A stretch of DNA of 28,374 nt from a virus: positions 1 to 28,374 of IMG/VR virus record IMGVR_UViG_3300042465_008731; one strand, written 5' to 3'. Positions 1 to 8,100 of the stretch are shown here, in pieces. Below the pieces are notes generated by a model. The model saw only the letters and a program-made list of their open reading frames with translations, was not told the DNA's origin and did no database searches. Both the position numbers and the translations under genes were made by a program. How positions within the stretch are numbered: the first letter of the stretch is position 1; each line of letters starts with the position of its first letter.

Positions 1-634
1 ATACTGATGTTGTTTGGTTAAACAATCTACCATATGTTGTAAAACCCCAACCCCATAATGTTCCATCTTCCTTTAAAGCATGATAAATGGCCATTCTTTG
101 TGTAGGTAAAGATTTCCAATTATTGTTTGAACCAATTTGTACTGGACTACTTGGATAATTTGTCGATACTATATTTGCTGGAATTCGACCATCGTTGTAA
201 CCCCAACCCCATAAAGTACCATCAGATTTAATAGCTATAGATGTTCCAGAATCATTGTTAACTTGTTTCCAACTGCCTCCTCCTACAACCTGTGTTGGTG
301 ATGACCTGTCTACACGATCACCTACGCCAAGAACACCAGTCGATGCATTTTCTCCCCAACCCCACAATGATCCGTCAGTTTTAATACCAAAAACTGAAGT
401 ATAATGAACACTAATATTTTTCCATCCATAAGTGCTTACTTGCACAGGTGAACTTACACTTAACAAACCAACATTTCGACCTGAAGTTCCTGATTCGAGA
501 TAACCATACATAAACAAAGCAGGTTGTTTATAAGCGTCATCAATTTCAGAATAGATTTCCATTATGTCGCCTTTAGAAACGACTACAGTACCTATATCTT
601 TATTGTCTAGTTTATAGTTTATATTGAATGGCAT
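1..634 (-). CDS. RCC1-like beta-propeller protein, probable tail-tip adhesin (3' end outside window)
   Basis: The reading frame is open from an ATG at 634 down to base 1 with no stop, so the C-terminus lies outside the window. The translation begins MPFNINYKLDNKDIGTVVVS and then shows regular repeats of the type IKTDGSLWGWGEN, IKSDGTLWGWGYN and LKEDGTLWGWGF, separated by RSSPTQV or YPSSPVQI turns and a conserved NWK/SWK strand. This is the RCC1/alpha-tubulin-suppressor-like propeller signature, about 50 residues per blade. The N-terminal 70 residues are not propeller-like and may attach it to the fibre. It starts one base after the stop of another RCC1-like gene, so the two are a tandem, translationally coupled pair. 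A receptor-binding role at the distal tail is inferred from fold and position; phage RCC1-like proteins have no single proven function. Confidence 0.85.
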   Translation of the reverse strand, partial: MPFNINYKLDNKDIGTVVVSKGDIMEIYSEIDDAYKQPALFMYGYLESGTSGRNVGLLSVSSPVQVSTYGWKNISVHYTSVFGIKTDGSLWGWGENASTGVLGVGDRVDRSSPTQVVGGGSWKQVNNDSGTSIAIKSDGTLWGWGYNDGRIPANIVSTNYPSSPVQIGSNNNWKSLPTQRMAIYHALKEDGTLWGWGFTTYGRLFNQTTSV

Positions 635-1640
635 ATTATTTTTCTATTACAAAAATATTACCTGCTCCATACTGATGACCAAAATTAACACCACTACCTG
701 ATTTTGAAATGTCAATTTTTTTCCATTTACCTTTGGTGCCTATTAAGGCTTGAGAAGGTAAATATTGGCCTGTATTAAAATTATTAAATCCAAAAGCATC
801 TGGGCCCGCAGCGGAATCACCCCAAGTCCATAAAGATCCATCGGTTTTAATTCCTACGTTAGCATTGTATGCAGATTTAACAGTTTTCCAACCATTGCCA
901 AAACTAGTAAGTTGAACTGGAGAACTTCTAGGGCCGGATGCGCCAGTCAAATAACGACCCCAGTTCCAAAGATTATTGTTTACATCTATAGCATAAGCTG
1001 TTTGATCTCTACTATAACTAGCAAAAGTTGGATCAGCATCTTTTCCACCAAGTGTTACTTCTTTCCAAACAGTATCTACAGCTATTTGTTCAAATACATT
1101 CGTATCATAAGCCGTATTTTGATTATTACCAAGAACACCCTCCAAATTTTTGCCACTCATCCATAGTGAACCATCAGTTTTTATAGCAGCAATATTTGTA
1201 CTTCCAACAGACACTTTTTTCCAATTCGTAGCAGTACCAACTTGTGTTGGAGATGATCTAGATGTTGTATCTCCGTGACCTAAAGCGCCGCTAAGATTAT
1301 GTCCCCATGTCCATAATGTCCCGTTTTCTTTTAATGCAGCAACTGGTCCAGTAAAACCATGCGAAATATCTAACCAATCTATGCCGCTTCCAATTTGAAC
1401 AGGAGATGATCTACCAATTCTAGTACCATCACCAATTTCTCCATTTTCATTAAGTCCCCAACCCCATAAAGTTCCTGGATGGCGAATAGCATGCACATTA
1501 AAACCTGATCCCGTTTGTACTTTTAACCAACCACGAGAAGTACCTATTTGAATTGGAGAAGATCGTGCTACTGAAGCAGTCGTAAGTTTTGTATTTGAAC
1601 CCCAAGTCCATAGAGTTCCATCTGTTTTAATTCCTGCAAC
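40..1640 (-). repeat. Repeated RCC1 blade units spanning two genes
   Basis: At DNA level the block CCCCAACCCCATAA (plus-strand view, encoding LWGWG on the minus strand) and its variants recur about every 150-180 bases through both RCC1-like genes, for example near 49, 203, 354, 821, 1301, 1464 and 1601. A following ATCxGTTTTAATTCC-like block recurs with it. The units are diverged but alignable, and are long enough to serve as substrates for recombination within or between the two genes. Confidence 0.7.
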
Positions 1641-1925
1641 AAATTCTCTATTTGCACCAATAAATTGATTATATGGAGCAAGAGAAGCTACTTCTTTCCA
1701 AGATGATGGAGAAATTAATTGAACTGGAGAAGAATAAGCGGCAACACCTGATGGCCAAAAAGGATTGTGAAAGTCTAGAAGTGTCCCACCGTATCTAGCT
1801 TCACCAACAGCCCACAAATAACCATTTTGTAATTTGAAAGTATCTTCTAAGAGATAGTCTTTATTAAAAAAAGCATTTTCTAAAGTTGAAACTCCGGAGG
1901 GAAATAAATTACTTTTATATGCCAT
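636..1925 (-). CDS. RCC1-like beta-propeller protein, probable tail-tip adhesin
   Basis: The 429-residue protein consists almost wholly of RCC1-type repeats: GIKTDGTLWTWGSN, TLWGWGLNENGEIGDGT, ALKENGTLWTWGHN, AIKTDGSLWMSGKN, DVNNNLWNWGRY and GIKTDGSLWTWGDS, each preceded by a SSPVQI-like turn and a W-K strand. I count about seven blades, enough for a closed propeller. The short N-terminus MAYKSNLFPSGVSTLENAFF resembles the starts of the two proteins encoded just upstream (KSNL/GSNL) and may be a docking segment. The ATG abuts the stop of the S74 fibre gene (stop at 1926-1928), so translation is probably coupled. It is a paralogue of the next gene downstream. Its position at the end of the baseplate/fibre gene block suggests a surface adhesin; that role is inferred. 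Confidence 0.88.
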   Translation of the reverse strand: MAYKSNLFPSGVSTLENAFFNKDYLLEDTFKLQNGYLWAVGEARYGGTLLDFHNPFWPSGVAAYSSPVQLISPSSWKEVASLAPYNQFIGANREFVAGIKTDGTLWTWGSNTKLTTASVARSSPIQIGTSRGWLKVQTGSGFNVHAIRHPGTLWGWGLNENGEIGDGTRIGRSSPVQIGSGIDWLDISHGFTGPVAALKENGTLWTWGHNLSGALGHGDTTSRSSPTQVGTATNWKKVSVGSTNIAAIKTDGSLWMSGKNLEGVLGNNQNTAYDTNVFEQIAVDTVWKEVTLGGKDADPTFASYSRDQTAYAIDVNNNLWNWGRYLTGASGPRSSPVQLTSFGNGWKTVKSAYNANVGIKTDGSLWTWGDSAAGPDAFGFNNFNTGQYLPSQALIGTKGKWKKIDISKSGSGVNFGHQYGAGNIFVIEK

Positions 1926-2480
1926 TTATTTACCTAATTTTTGTTCTACTTCTTTCAGTCTTCCATTTAGCTCTTTGATTGTTTCGACCAAGTATGCAAT
2001 AATGCCTTGATAATTTACAGTTTTAATGCCGTTTTTATTTTTATCTACCAAATGAGGTAAAAATTGCTCTACTTCTTGAGCAATAAATCCTGAAGATTTT
2101 TGTTTATTATCTTTCCAAGTAAATTCAACACCAGATAAATTATCAACAATAGAACTTGGGTTATCAATGTGAATGATGTTTTCTTTTAAAGAAACATCTG
2201 ATACAGTATTAAAATTAACACAAGTTAATGTAGCTGAAAATGGGTTAAAATATAACTGCGTATTTGATATGAAAACATTTGGAGAAAGTAAACCTGTAGT
2301 TGAATTTGCTAAACAAATGTAATAGTCTGTATTTGGGAGAGAAACACTTATGGATGCAATTGCAGGTATAGCTATGTTTACATTTGAAGCTCTCGAAACC
2401 CTACCCTTCGTATCTAAAGTAATTAGAGCGGAAGTTAAATTACTACCGTATGTTCTAGCAGGTACACCTAGATATGCCAT
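1926..2480 (-). CDS. Short tail fibre protein with C-terminal S74 intramolecular chaperone domain
   Basis: The start is taken at the ATG at 2480 (MAYLGVPARTYGSN), one base after the upstream stop; a longer frame from 2507 would overlap the upstream gene. Residues 1-92 are a beta-rich domain. Residues 94-184 match the Peptidase_S74 / endosialidase-type intramolecular chaperone pattern: SDVSLKENI at the self-cleavage point (S94, K99), then FTWK, SGFIAQEVEQFLPHLV, VNYQGIIAYLVETIKEL and a terminal helix. In this family the chaperone trimerises the fibre and then cleaves itself off at the conserved serine, using a Ser/Lys pair. If cleavage occurs here the mature domain would be only about 93 residues, very short for a fibre. 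It may therefore chaperone or cap a neighbouring fibre protein. Confidence 0.88.
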   Translation of the reverse strand: MAYLGVPARTYGSNLTSALITLDTKGRVSRASNVNIAIPAIASISVSLPNTDYYICLANSTTGLLSPNVFISNTQLYFNPFSATLTCVNFNTVSDVSLKENIIHIDNPSSIVDNLSGVEFTWKDNKQKSSGFIAQEVEQFLPHLVDKNKNGIKTVNYQGIIAYLVETIKELNGRLKEVEQKLGK

Positions 2481-2481
2481 G

Positions 2482-2808
2482 TTATGTAATCTCCAGCGTT
2501 GAAACAATCACATCAGCTGAACTTGTTAAAGACGTTTGAACTTGTAAATATTCTCCTGCTTCTAGTACAAGTTTTTGGTCACCTCCAACAGGTATTAAAG
2601 TTTGACCTGTTGGTATTGGAGCCATATGTGCTAAAAAAGCATTTGTTGCTCCCTGAAACAAAACAACATTGGCTGTAATATCTGCTCCTGTTTTATTAGC
2701 AATAGACATACCTATAATTGTTGCTTGAGTTGCAGCCTGACAAACATATACATTTGATCCTGTTGTGCCAAGGCCACTTGTTAAATTACTTTTAAACGTA
2801 TTGGGCAT
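2482..2808 (-). CDS. Small beta-rich virion structural protein
   Basis: The product is 108 residues, MPNTFKSNLTSGLG at the start and rich in alternating beta pattern. It has the arrangement VYVCQAATQATIIGMSIAN, then NVVLFQGATNAFLAHMAPIP, then QKLVLEAGEYLQVQT and VIVSTLEIT. This resembles the small beta-sandwich proteins found among fibre genes of marine T4-like phages and some siphophages, where strands end in a LxxGDxlxVxSS-like motif. No catalytic motif is visible. The N-terminal FKSNLTSGLGTTGSNV is similar to the starts of the next two gene products (YGSNLTSALIT and YKSNLFPSGVST), suggesting a common attachment segment. The gene lies in the adhesin cassette and is probably virion-associated; the exact role is unknown. 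Confidence 0.75.
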   Translation of the reverse strand: MPNTFKSNLTSGLGTTGSNVYVCQAATQATIIGMSIANKTGADITANVVLFQGATNAFLAHMAPIPTGQTLIPVGGDQKLVLEAGEYLQVQTSLTSSADVIVSTLEIT

Positions 2809-2830
2809 TTTAAATCCTTTTGATAATAAT

Positions 2831-3322
2831 TTATCCTAAAGCTATCGCAAAAGCAAGAGCATCGGCTGCGGCAGTATTTGCTTTAATAAAAGACGCATTA
2901 GCATGAATGAAACTTGAATTAGAATGATTGTAACCTGAATTAGCATGGTTATAAGAAGTATTAATAAAGTTACCAGTTGAACCAACCATCAAAGTTATGT
3001 TCGCTGTTTCTTGGTTAGTTCTATTAATTATAGCGGTGCCGAGTGTTGTATTACCTGTTACACCTAATGTTGTACCAATTGTTGCTGAACCGTTTACAAT
3101 CAAGTCATCAAAACCAACAGCATCTAATGTTATGTTTCCGCCAACTGTAAGATTACCTGTAATTGTAACATTATTTGATATTTCAATATTTGTATTTGCA
3201 ACAAAAACATCATTAACTCCACCTTCTGTCAATTTATTTAAAATTGAAATTGCCGACTGAGTTGCTGTTAACCAGTGCAAAAAGGTGTTAGATGTTGTTA
3301 AATTTGTAATTGTATTGGCCAT
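2831..3322 (-). CDS. Tail fibre-like protein with NHAN heptad repeats
   Basis: The protein has 163 residues. Residues 1-35 look helical (FLHWLTATQSAISILNKL). Residues 40-115 are a beta-repeat segment of the NVTITGNLTVGGNITLD / GTTLGVTGNTTLG type, typical of trimeric fibre shafts. Residues 124-151 consist of four seven-residue units (YNHANSG, YNHSNSS, FIHANAS, FIKANTA), followed by a short hydrophobic C-terminus. The [YF]-x-[HK]-[AS]-N repeat is familiar from fibre proteins of marine T4-like phages. Its start codon overlaps the stop of the upstream coiled-coil gene as TAATG, so the two are coupled. It is likely a shaft or connector of the distal tail fibre; a trimeric state is inferred. Confidence 0.8.
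   Translation of the reverse strand: MANTITNLTTSNTFLHWLTATQSAISILNKLTEGGVNDVFVANTNIEISNNVTITGNLTVGGNITLDAVGFDDLIVNGSATIGTTLGVTGNTTLGTAIINRTNQETANITLMVGSTGNFINTSYNHANSGYNHSNSSFIHANASFIKANTAAADALAFAIALG
2870..2953 (-). repeat. Four tandem heptapeptide units in fibre gene
   Basis: These bases encode four consecutive heptads YNHANSG, YNHSNSS, FIHANAS and FIKANTA at residues 124-151 of the fibre-like protein. They are protein-level repeats with visible but diverged DNA similarity (recurring GCATGA / GAATGA blocks on the plus strand). Confidence 0.75.
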
Positions 3323-3570
3323 TATTGTTTCCGAAGTGATGCTATTTCAATGAGCAAATTTTTTATATCTTGCATATCAGACTCTAATTTAGCAAGACGA
3401 ACTTTTGTTTCATTTTCATCTTTTTTAATATTTTCAACAAAGTTTTTTCTACTTTTATATTCTTTTAAAGCATTTATATTTTTATTTAGAAGTGCTTTTG
3501 AGTTTACATCTCTAAGTAAACTTTCATCTTCTGTTTGAACTAAAATATTAGAATCAATTAAAGAGGTCAT
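3322..3570 (-). CDS. Small coiled-coil protein of the fibre cassette
   Basis: The product is 82 residues, highly charged, and predicted helical over most of its length. Residues 27-80 (ALLNKNINALKEYKSRKNF, then RLAKLESDMQDIKNLLIEIA) show heptad spacing of L/I residues suggesting a coiled coil. There is no signal peptide or membrane segment. It overlaps the upstream 517-residue gene by four bases (ATGA) and the downstream fibre gene by one base (TAATG), so it is embedded in the late structural operon. I do not recognise a family. It could be a trimerisation element, a fibre connector or an assembly chaperone. Confidence 0.7.
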   Translation of the reverse strand: MTSLIDSNILVQTEDESLLRDVNSKALLNKNINALKEYKSRKNFVENIKKDENETKVRLAKLESDMQDIKNLLIEIASLRKQ

Positions 3571-5120
3571 GGTGCTAAGGCTATTGCTCTAAGGTCTCTA
3601 ATAATTGGAACATAATTTGTATCTGATGTTCTCATTACTATTTTAATTGAAAAAGTTTTAAAATTATTATATACATTATTATTTGTACCAAAATAAGAAG
3701 TGTCTAAAGTAGTAGGCACAAACAAATATTCCAAGTAGTCAGTTTCAACTTGTGATTTTGTATTATTTAGCAGAGTTTCATTACCTGGTTGAACACTTTT
3801 CATTCTAACATACGGTCTTTCATCAAAAAGAGTTTCATCTTCTTCTGCAACTATTTTGTAGTATACTTCAATTGTTGTTTCCGATGGTTGATAAGCTGTA
3901 AGATAAACTCGAATCATATTAGCATCAAAACCATCAGCCAATGTTACTTTACGAGTAATATAACGTGCAATTGCTGGCCCACCTTTAGAATTTGTTTCTG
4001 ATTCAATAGAAACTGTTGCAGTAGTATTGCCTGCCGGAACACTTGGAGCAGAAAGAGTAGCTGAAACATTTTCAGTATATCCGCTACCAGATGAAGTAAC
4101 TTCAATTTTTTCAATAACACCAGATATTGTATTTGCAACGCCTATTGCTACTGCTCCACTTCCTCTGCCAGCAGAAAAGGTTAATGTAGCGTTTGCTGTA
4201 TAACCTGTTCCACCATTTGTAATTGTGAAGTTTGAGCCTTCTAGACCACAATCATTAATAATATTTTTTACAGCAATCATGTGTAATCTAGCAGTATCAA
4301 TCATAGTTGATACCGTGTTATCTACTGTTGCTATTGTTGCTCTAAGCATAGTTGAACTATTTGAGTTGTTATAAACAACTTTTCTAGTATCTAAAACTAT
4401 ATCTTCTGCCGAAATAACTTCAGTAAAAGAACTTGCTAATGTGCCACTAGAGTTGTCAGTTAATCTATGAGAATATGTCGAAGATGTAGAATCAAATACA
4501 ATTTCTTGTGTAGATACTTTAATTAAATCGTAATCTATATTTGATGAAGGTAAAGAATTTTCAAATGTTACTTGAGATGTACCTACAGTAAAATCGCAAG
4601 CATTTAAACGAAACATTAAATCAATGTCTTGATAAGCGGTATAAGTTGATCCGTTTTGTGATTTAAAAAATGATCCAGTAAATACTTGTTTGTCTACTCT
4701 GCGATCTGAACCATCAATTCTAGTGCCGCCAACTTCTGCAACAAACAATTCATAGTTATCAGAATTAGTAAACATTACAATAGCATGCTCGCCAGGTACA
4801 AGAAAAATTGGAGCTGGAAATTTAAAACGAGTATAATGATTTGGATTTGTAATATCAGGAATATCAGATCCAACACCAGTTACCGTATTAATTTTTTCAG
4901 GTCTTAAATTAACTTGTCCTAAAGCTGCTCCACTATGAATCAATGCAGAATGTGGATAACCATTTACAACCGGTCTAAGTTGAATTGAAAATGGTTGATA
5001 TGTAGCTACATCTTTCTTTTTAAAAACTAAATCAACACTATGTACAAACATACCTTTTGGATATGTTGCTGCATCAACAAAAAATGTTTGTGCTACTGGA
5101 TCAATAAAAGCTGTTGCCAT
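3567..5120 (-). CDS. Virion structural protein, resembling the detached C-terminal region of DUF4815-type proteins
   Basis: The 517-residue protein starts MATAFIDPVAQTFFVDAATY, followed by YPKGMFVHSVDLVFKKKD, VVNGYPHSAL and FPAPIFLVPGEHAIVMFTNS. From memory of marine T4-like phages, the AQTFFVD...GvFltsvDlfF segment lies inside or directly after the large DUF4815 baseplate/fibre protein; here it is separate. Residues about 298-372 contain two copies of the glycine module GGTGYTANATLTF / GSGAVAIG and GSGYTENVSATL. The C-terminus is beta-rich (FKTFSIKIVMRTSDTN, VPIIRDLRAIALAP). The ATG follows the stop of the 1764-residue gene by one base. A good ribosome site (AGGAAT, with seven bases before the ATG) overlaps that stop, so it is a genuine separate start. 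A baseplate-periphery role is inferred. Confidence 0.8.
   Translation of the reverse strand: MATAFIDPVAQTFFVDAATYPKGMFVHSVDLVFKKKDVATYQPFSIQLRPVVNGYPHSALIHSGAALGQVNLRPEKINTVTGVGSDIPDITNPNHYTRFKFPAPIFLVPGEHAIVMFTNSDNYELFVAEVGGTRIDGSDRRVDKQVFTGSFFKSQNGSTYTAYQDIDLMFRLNACDFTVGTSQVTFENSLPSSNIDYDLIKVSTQEIVFDSTSSTYSHRLTDNSSGTLASSFTEVISAEDIVLDTRKVVYNNSNSSTMLRATIATVDNTVSTMIDTARLHMIAVKNIINDCGLEGSNFTITNGGTGYTANATLTFSAGRGSGAVAIGVANTISGVIEKIEVTSSGSGYTENVSATLSAPSVPAGNTTATVSIESETNSKGGPAIARYITRKVTLADGFDANMIRVYLTAYQPSETTIEVYYKIVAEEDETLFDERPYVRMKSVQPGNETLLNNTKSQVETDYLEYLFVPTTLDTSYFGTNNNVYNNFKTFSIKIVMRTSDTNYVPIIRDLRAIALAP
4005..4229 (-). repeat. Two glycine-rich GxGY...GxGAxA modules
   Basis: This stretch encodes two successive copies (about 35-40 residues each) of a module with GTGY or GSGY followed by beta strands and a GSGAVA-like or NTTATV-like strand. 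Similar modules occur in the gp6-, gp7-position and gp8-like proteins of the same operon. Confidence 0.65.
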
Positions 5121-5121
5121 G

Positions 5122-8100
5122 TTAATTCCTAATTAATTTACTTTTGAAGTATTCTTTAATTACTTTAAATGGAGAAGTTACAATATTAATTATAGAAACT
5201 AAAATGTAAAATGCTATCATAAAAGTAAAAATTGTAAATCCTTTTAATCTAGAATCTGGTTTACTTAGATTTGGATTTGTCAAACCAACAATCGCACAAA
5301 TAACTAAACCTAACCAGAACACAAGTTTACCTACTAAAGAACCTTCGTCACGAACTCTCTCAACATATGCCATTTCATCTGACCAAGGCCTTGCAATAAC
5401 CTCTGTCATATGTAGGGCTATGTTCCTTTGCATTTCATTATTGTCTTTCATATCCCAAAGATACAAACTTGGACCTCGTCCTTTTAACCACTCAACAATT
5501 GTTCTTGCCCAATATACATAACCACGATATATAATTGGATGATTACGCTGAAGGCGGCGACCAAATCTTTGATCAGCTTCATTTATATCTGGCGCAAAGA
5601 AACCTTGTTGAGCCATTTCAGAACAAATAATCTTACCTCCACCTCCGCCTCGACTTGGTGGAGGAGTTCTATCTCGTACTAAAGTTGTTCCTAAAATTTC
5701 TCTCTGAACAGCTGTCGTTGATCTATAATTTTCGTTTTTCTCATAGATAACTTGATTTTGAATTGTAGGCACACGAACGGAAACAGAAACTTCTTCTACA
5801 ACATTAAGAACACCTTGAGCATACCATTGTTCTTCAGCAAAAGAATTGGTTTGTGTTGGATCATTATTTGGATCGTTTGTTAATCTAATTAAACGAGCAC
5901 CTGTTCTACTTCTCCAACCATCATCATAAGTTGTTGGTCCATAATTTGGCAAATACCAGCGACCTGGCATATCACCGTGATCATCTGTTTGCGGTTTACC
6001 TACTGACCAACGAGATGTACTATCAGGCACCACATCCCAAGCAGGAGTAATAGATGCTATTTTTGTTGATCCATTATAGTTAGTAATCGTTCTTTCTTGG
6101 CCAAGACCAGTTCCTGCAACAATTCTAATTTGATAAAACTGTGTTGCTGTAATTGGATCTGTAAGATTTTTTGTTCCAGAATACGGCCAAGTTACAGTAG
6201 CATAAGTTGATTGCACATTCACATATGCATTATTTACTGGAGCACCTGAACCAAGAGTAATTGTAGTAGCATTAGCTGTAGTTGTATTACCGTTATTCCA
6301 GAACATAATGTCAATCTTAGCTGTTGCACCACTTACTGCACCAGTAACCGTGTCATTAGCTGCAAATGTACCACGAACATCACCTAAGAAAATCATTGGT
6401 TGTGTTTGTGACCAAGAACGTCCGGTTTGTTTTAAGAGTTTTGCTGTACCACCGCTCGATGATGTTACTGTTTCGTATATGCCATAAGAATCGTTAAAAT
6501 CGCCACTTACATTAAATAACCAAGCAATTGCTGGATATTCAATATATTTTGTTGCATCCAAATCACCTTGTTCAGCAAAAAGGTAATGATATTGATTTGG
6601 TCTTAATCCTTTTGCAACAGTAATAATCCATTGAGCACGAATATAGGGAACGACAGACAAATCAACCTGACGATTACCAATACTTCTTACAATTCTTTCT
6701 GGCACTAATACTTTTTTAGTACCGTACCTTTCTTTAGAATATTGTGTTACTGTTGTAGTGGACCTTACAGTATCTTGATAATCAAGATAACCTACTGATC
6801 TATTTTCAGCACCAGTTCCAACTGTGGTTGATTTTCCTGAAACATATTCATTCCATTCACCCCATTGATTTCCCCATCCTGCTGCTCGAGTATCATGCAA
6901 AGCTGCACCAATTTGTTCCCAAGCATCATTTTCACCTTCAAGATTAACTAAAACATCAGGTCTTTGTTCAGTATCAATCCAGAAATCTCCTGGAGGGAAA
7001 AAATCTAAAGTGCCTGCATAGTTTGAAAGAACAAATGGATTTACAGCTATAGCTTGTGTTGCTACATTTTGAGTAATAACTGTTTTAACTGTATAAGGAG
7101 AAACAATGATTGTTCCTGCTTCCACATTTGCAGTTGATTGAGATGAATTAGCAGTAAAACCAATACTATTTGTAACAAAAGGAGGTCTCAATTCTCCTGC
7201 TTCAAAATCCATAGCACATCTATAATCAAAGTTTTTAACATCACCAACTTGGTGACCTCTAAATGAATCTGTTAATATACCATTTTTAAATCTTTCTAAA
7301 CCATTTGAATCAAGAACAGTTAAGTCTTGAGCTGATTTTTCTAAAGTATTTAAAGCAGTATAGTATTCAAGATTTTCAATTCTTTTTTCTAATTTTCCAA
7401 TATCACGCATCGTATATCGTTTGTTTTCAATATAACGAAGTTGATTATCTGTTGGAAAAAAAGTATAAGGATTAATACGAAGTGTGTACAAACTCATCGC
7501 ATTATCAGGCTCAGCTGGAGTTTGAGGATATAAAGCTGAAATTCCTTTTATTACTCTAAATTTCTTATCTTCACCTAAAACAATCCTATCAATTCGAGAA
7601 ATATAATAGGTATAATCAGATTCTAATGATTCGCCAGCTCTTGGTAAAGAAATACCAGAAAGAGTAAAATTAGGAGATGCAGATGAAGCATTAGTACGAA
7701 TTGGTCTAAAGTCAATACAATCTCTTAACTTAAATATTTCACCTGTTATTGGACTTGTAAAGTTAGGGATTTTAGCATATCGAATATCTTCAGTAGCACC
7801 AAGAGAAGAATTATTATATGAATCAACACTAAAATAACCAGAACCAGTATGAGTAAAATAATTAATTAAAATGAGTATTTGACCTCTTGGCGGAGTTGCA
7901 CCAGGTCTTAAAGTTATAAAACCATGATCATAAAAACCATCGTCTTGGCCATCATTTAAAATGTAACGATCAGTAATGTCTTTAGCTGCATTTGTTAAAT
8001 CTGCAGCAACAACCGCTGATCCCGTACTACCAGAATCAACAACTTTAAACGAAGATTTATAAGTGTTTCCACCAGAAGTAATATTGAAATAACCGTATGT

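Noticed and set aside
912-1166. Plus-strand open frame inside the RCC1-like gene
   Set aside because: Low-complexity composition, antisense to a clear coding gene, no ribosome site and no recognisable motif.
2481-2507. Upstream ATG at 2507 for the S74 fibre gene
   Set aside because: It would overlap the upstream gene by 26 bases. The ATG at 2480 sits one base after the upstream stop and gives MAYLGVPART, in line with neighbouring starts.
2870-2953. CRISPR-like repeat array
   Set aside because: The periodicity is 21 bases, in frame, with no spacers. It encodes fibre heptads.
5100-5130. Sequencing error or frameshift explaining the split between the giant protein and the 517-residue protein
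   Set aside because: The junction has a complete membrane-type C-terminus, a stop, a well-spaced ribosome site and an ATG, so two real genes are more likely.
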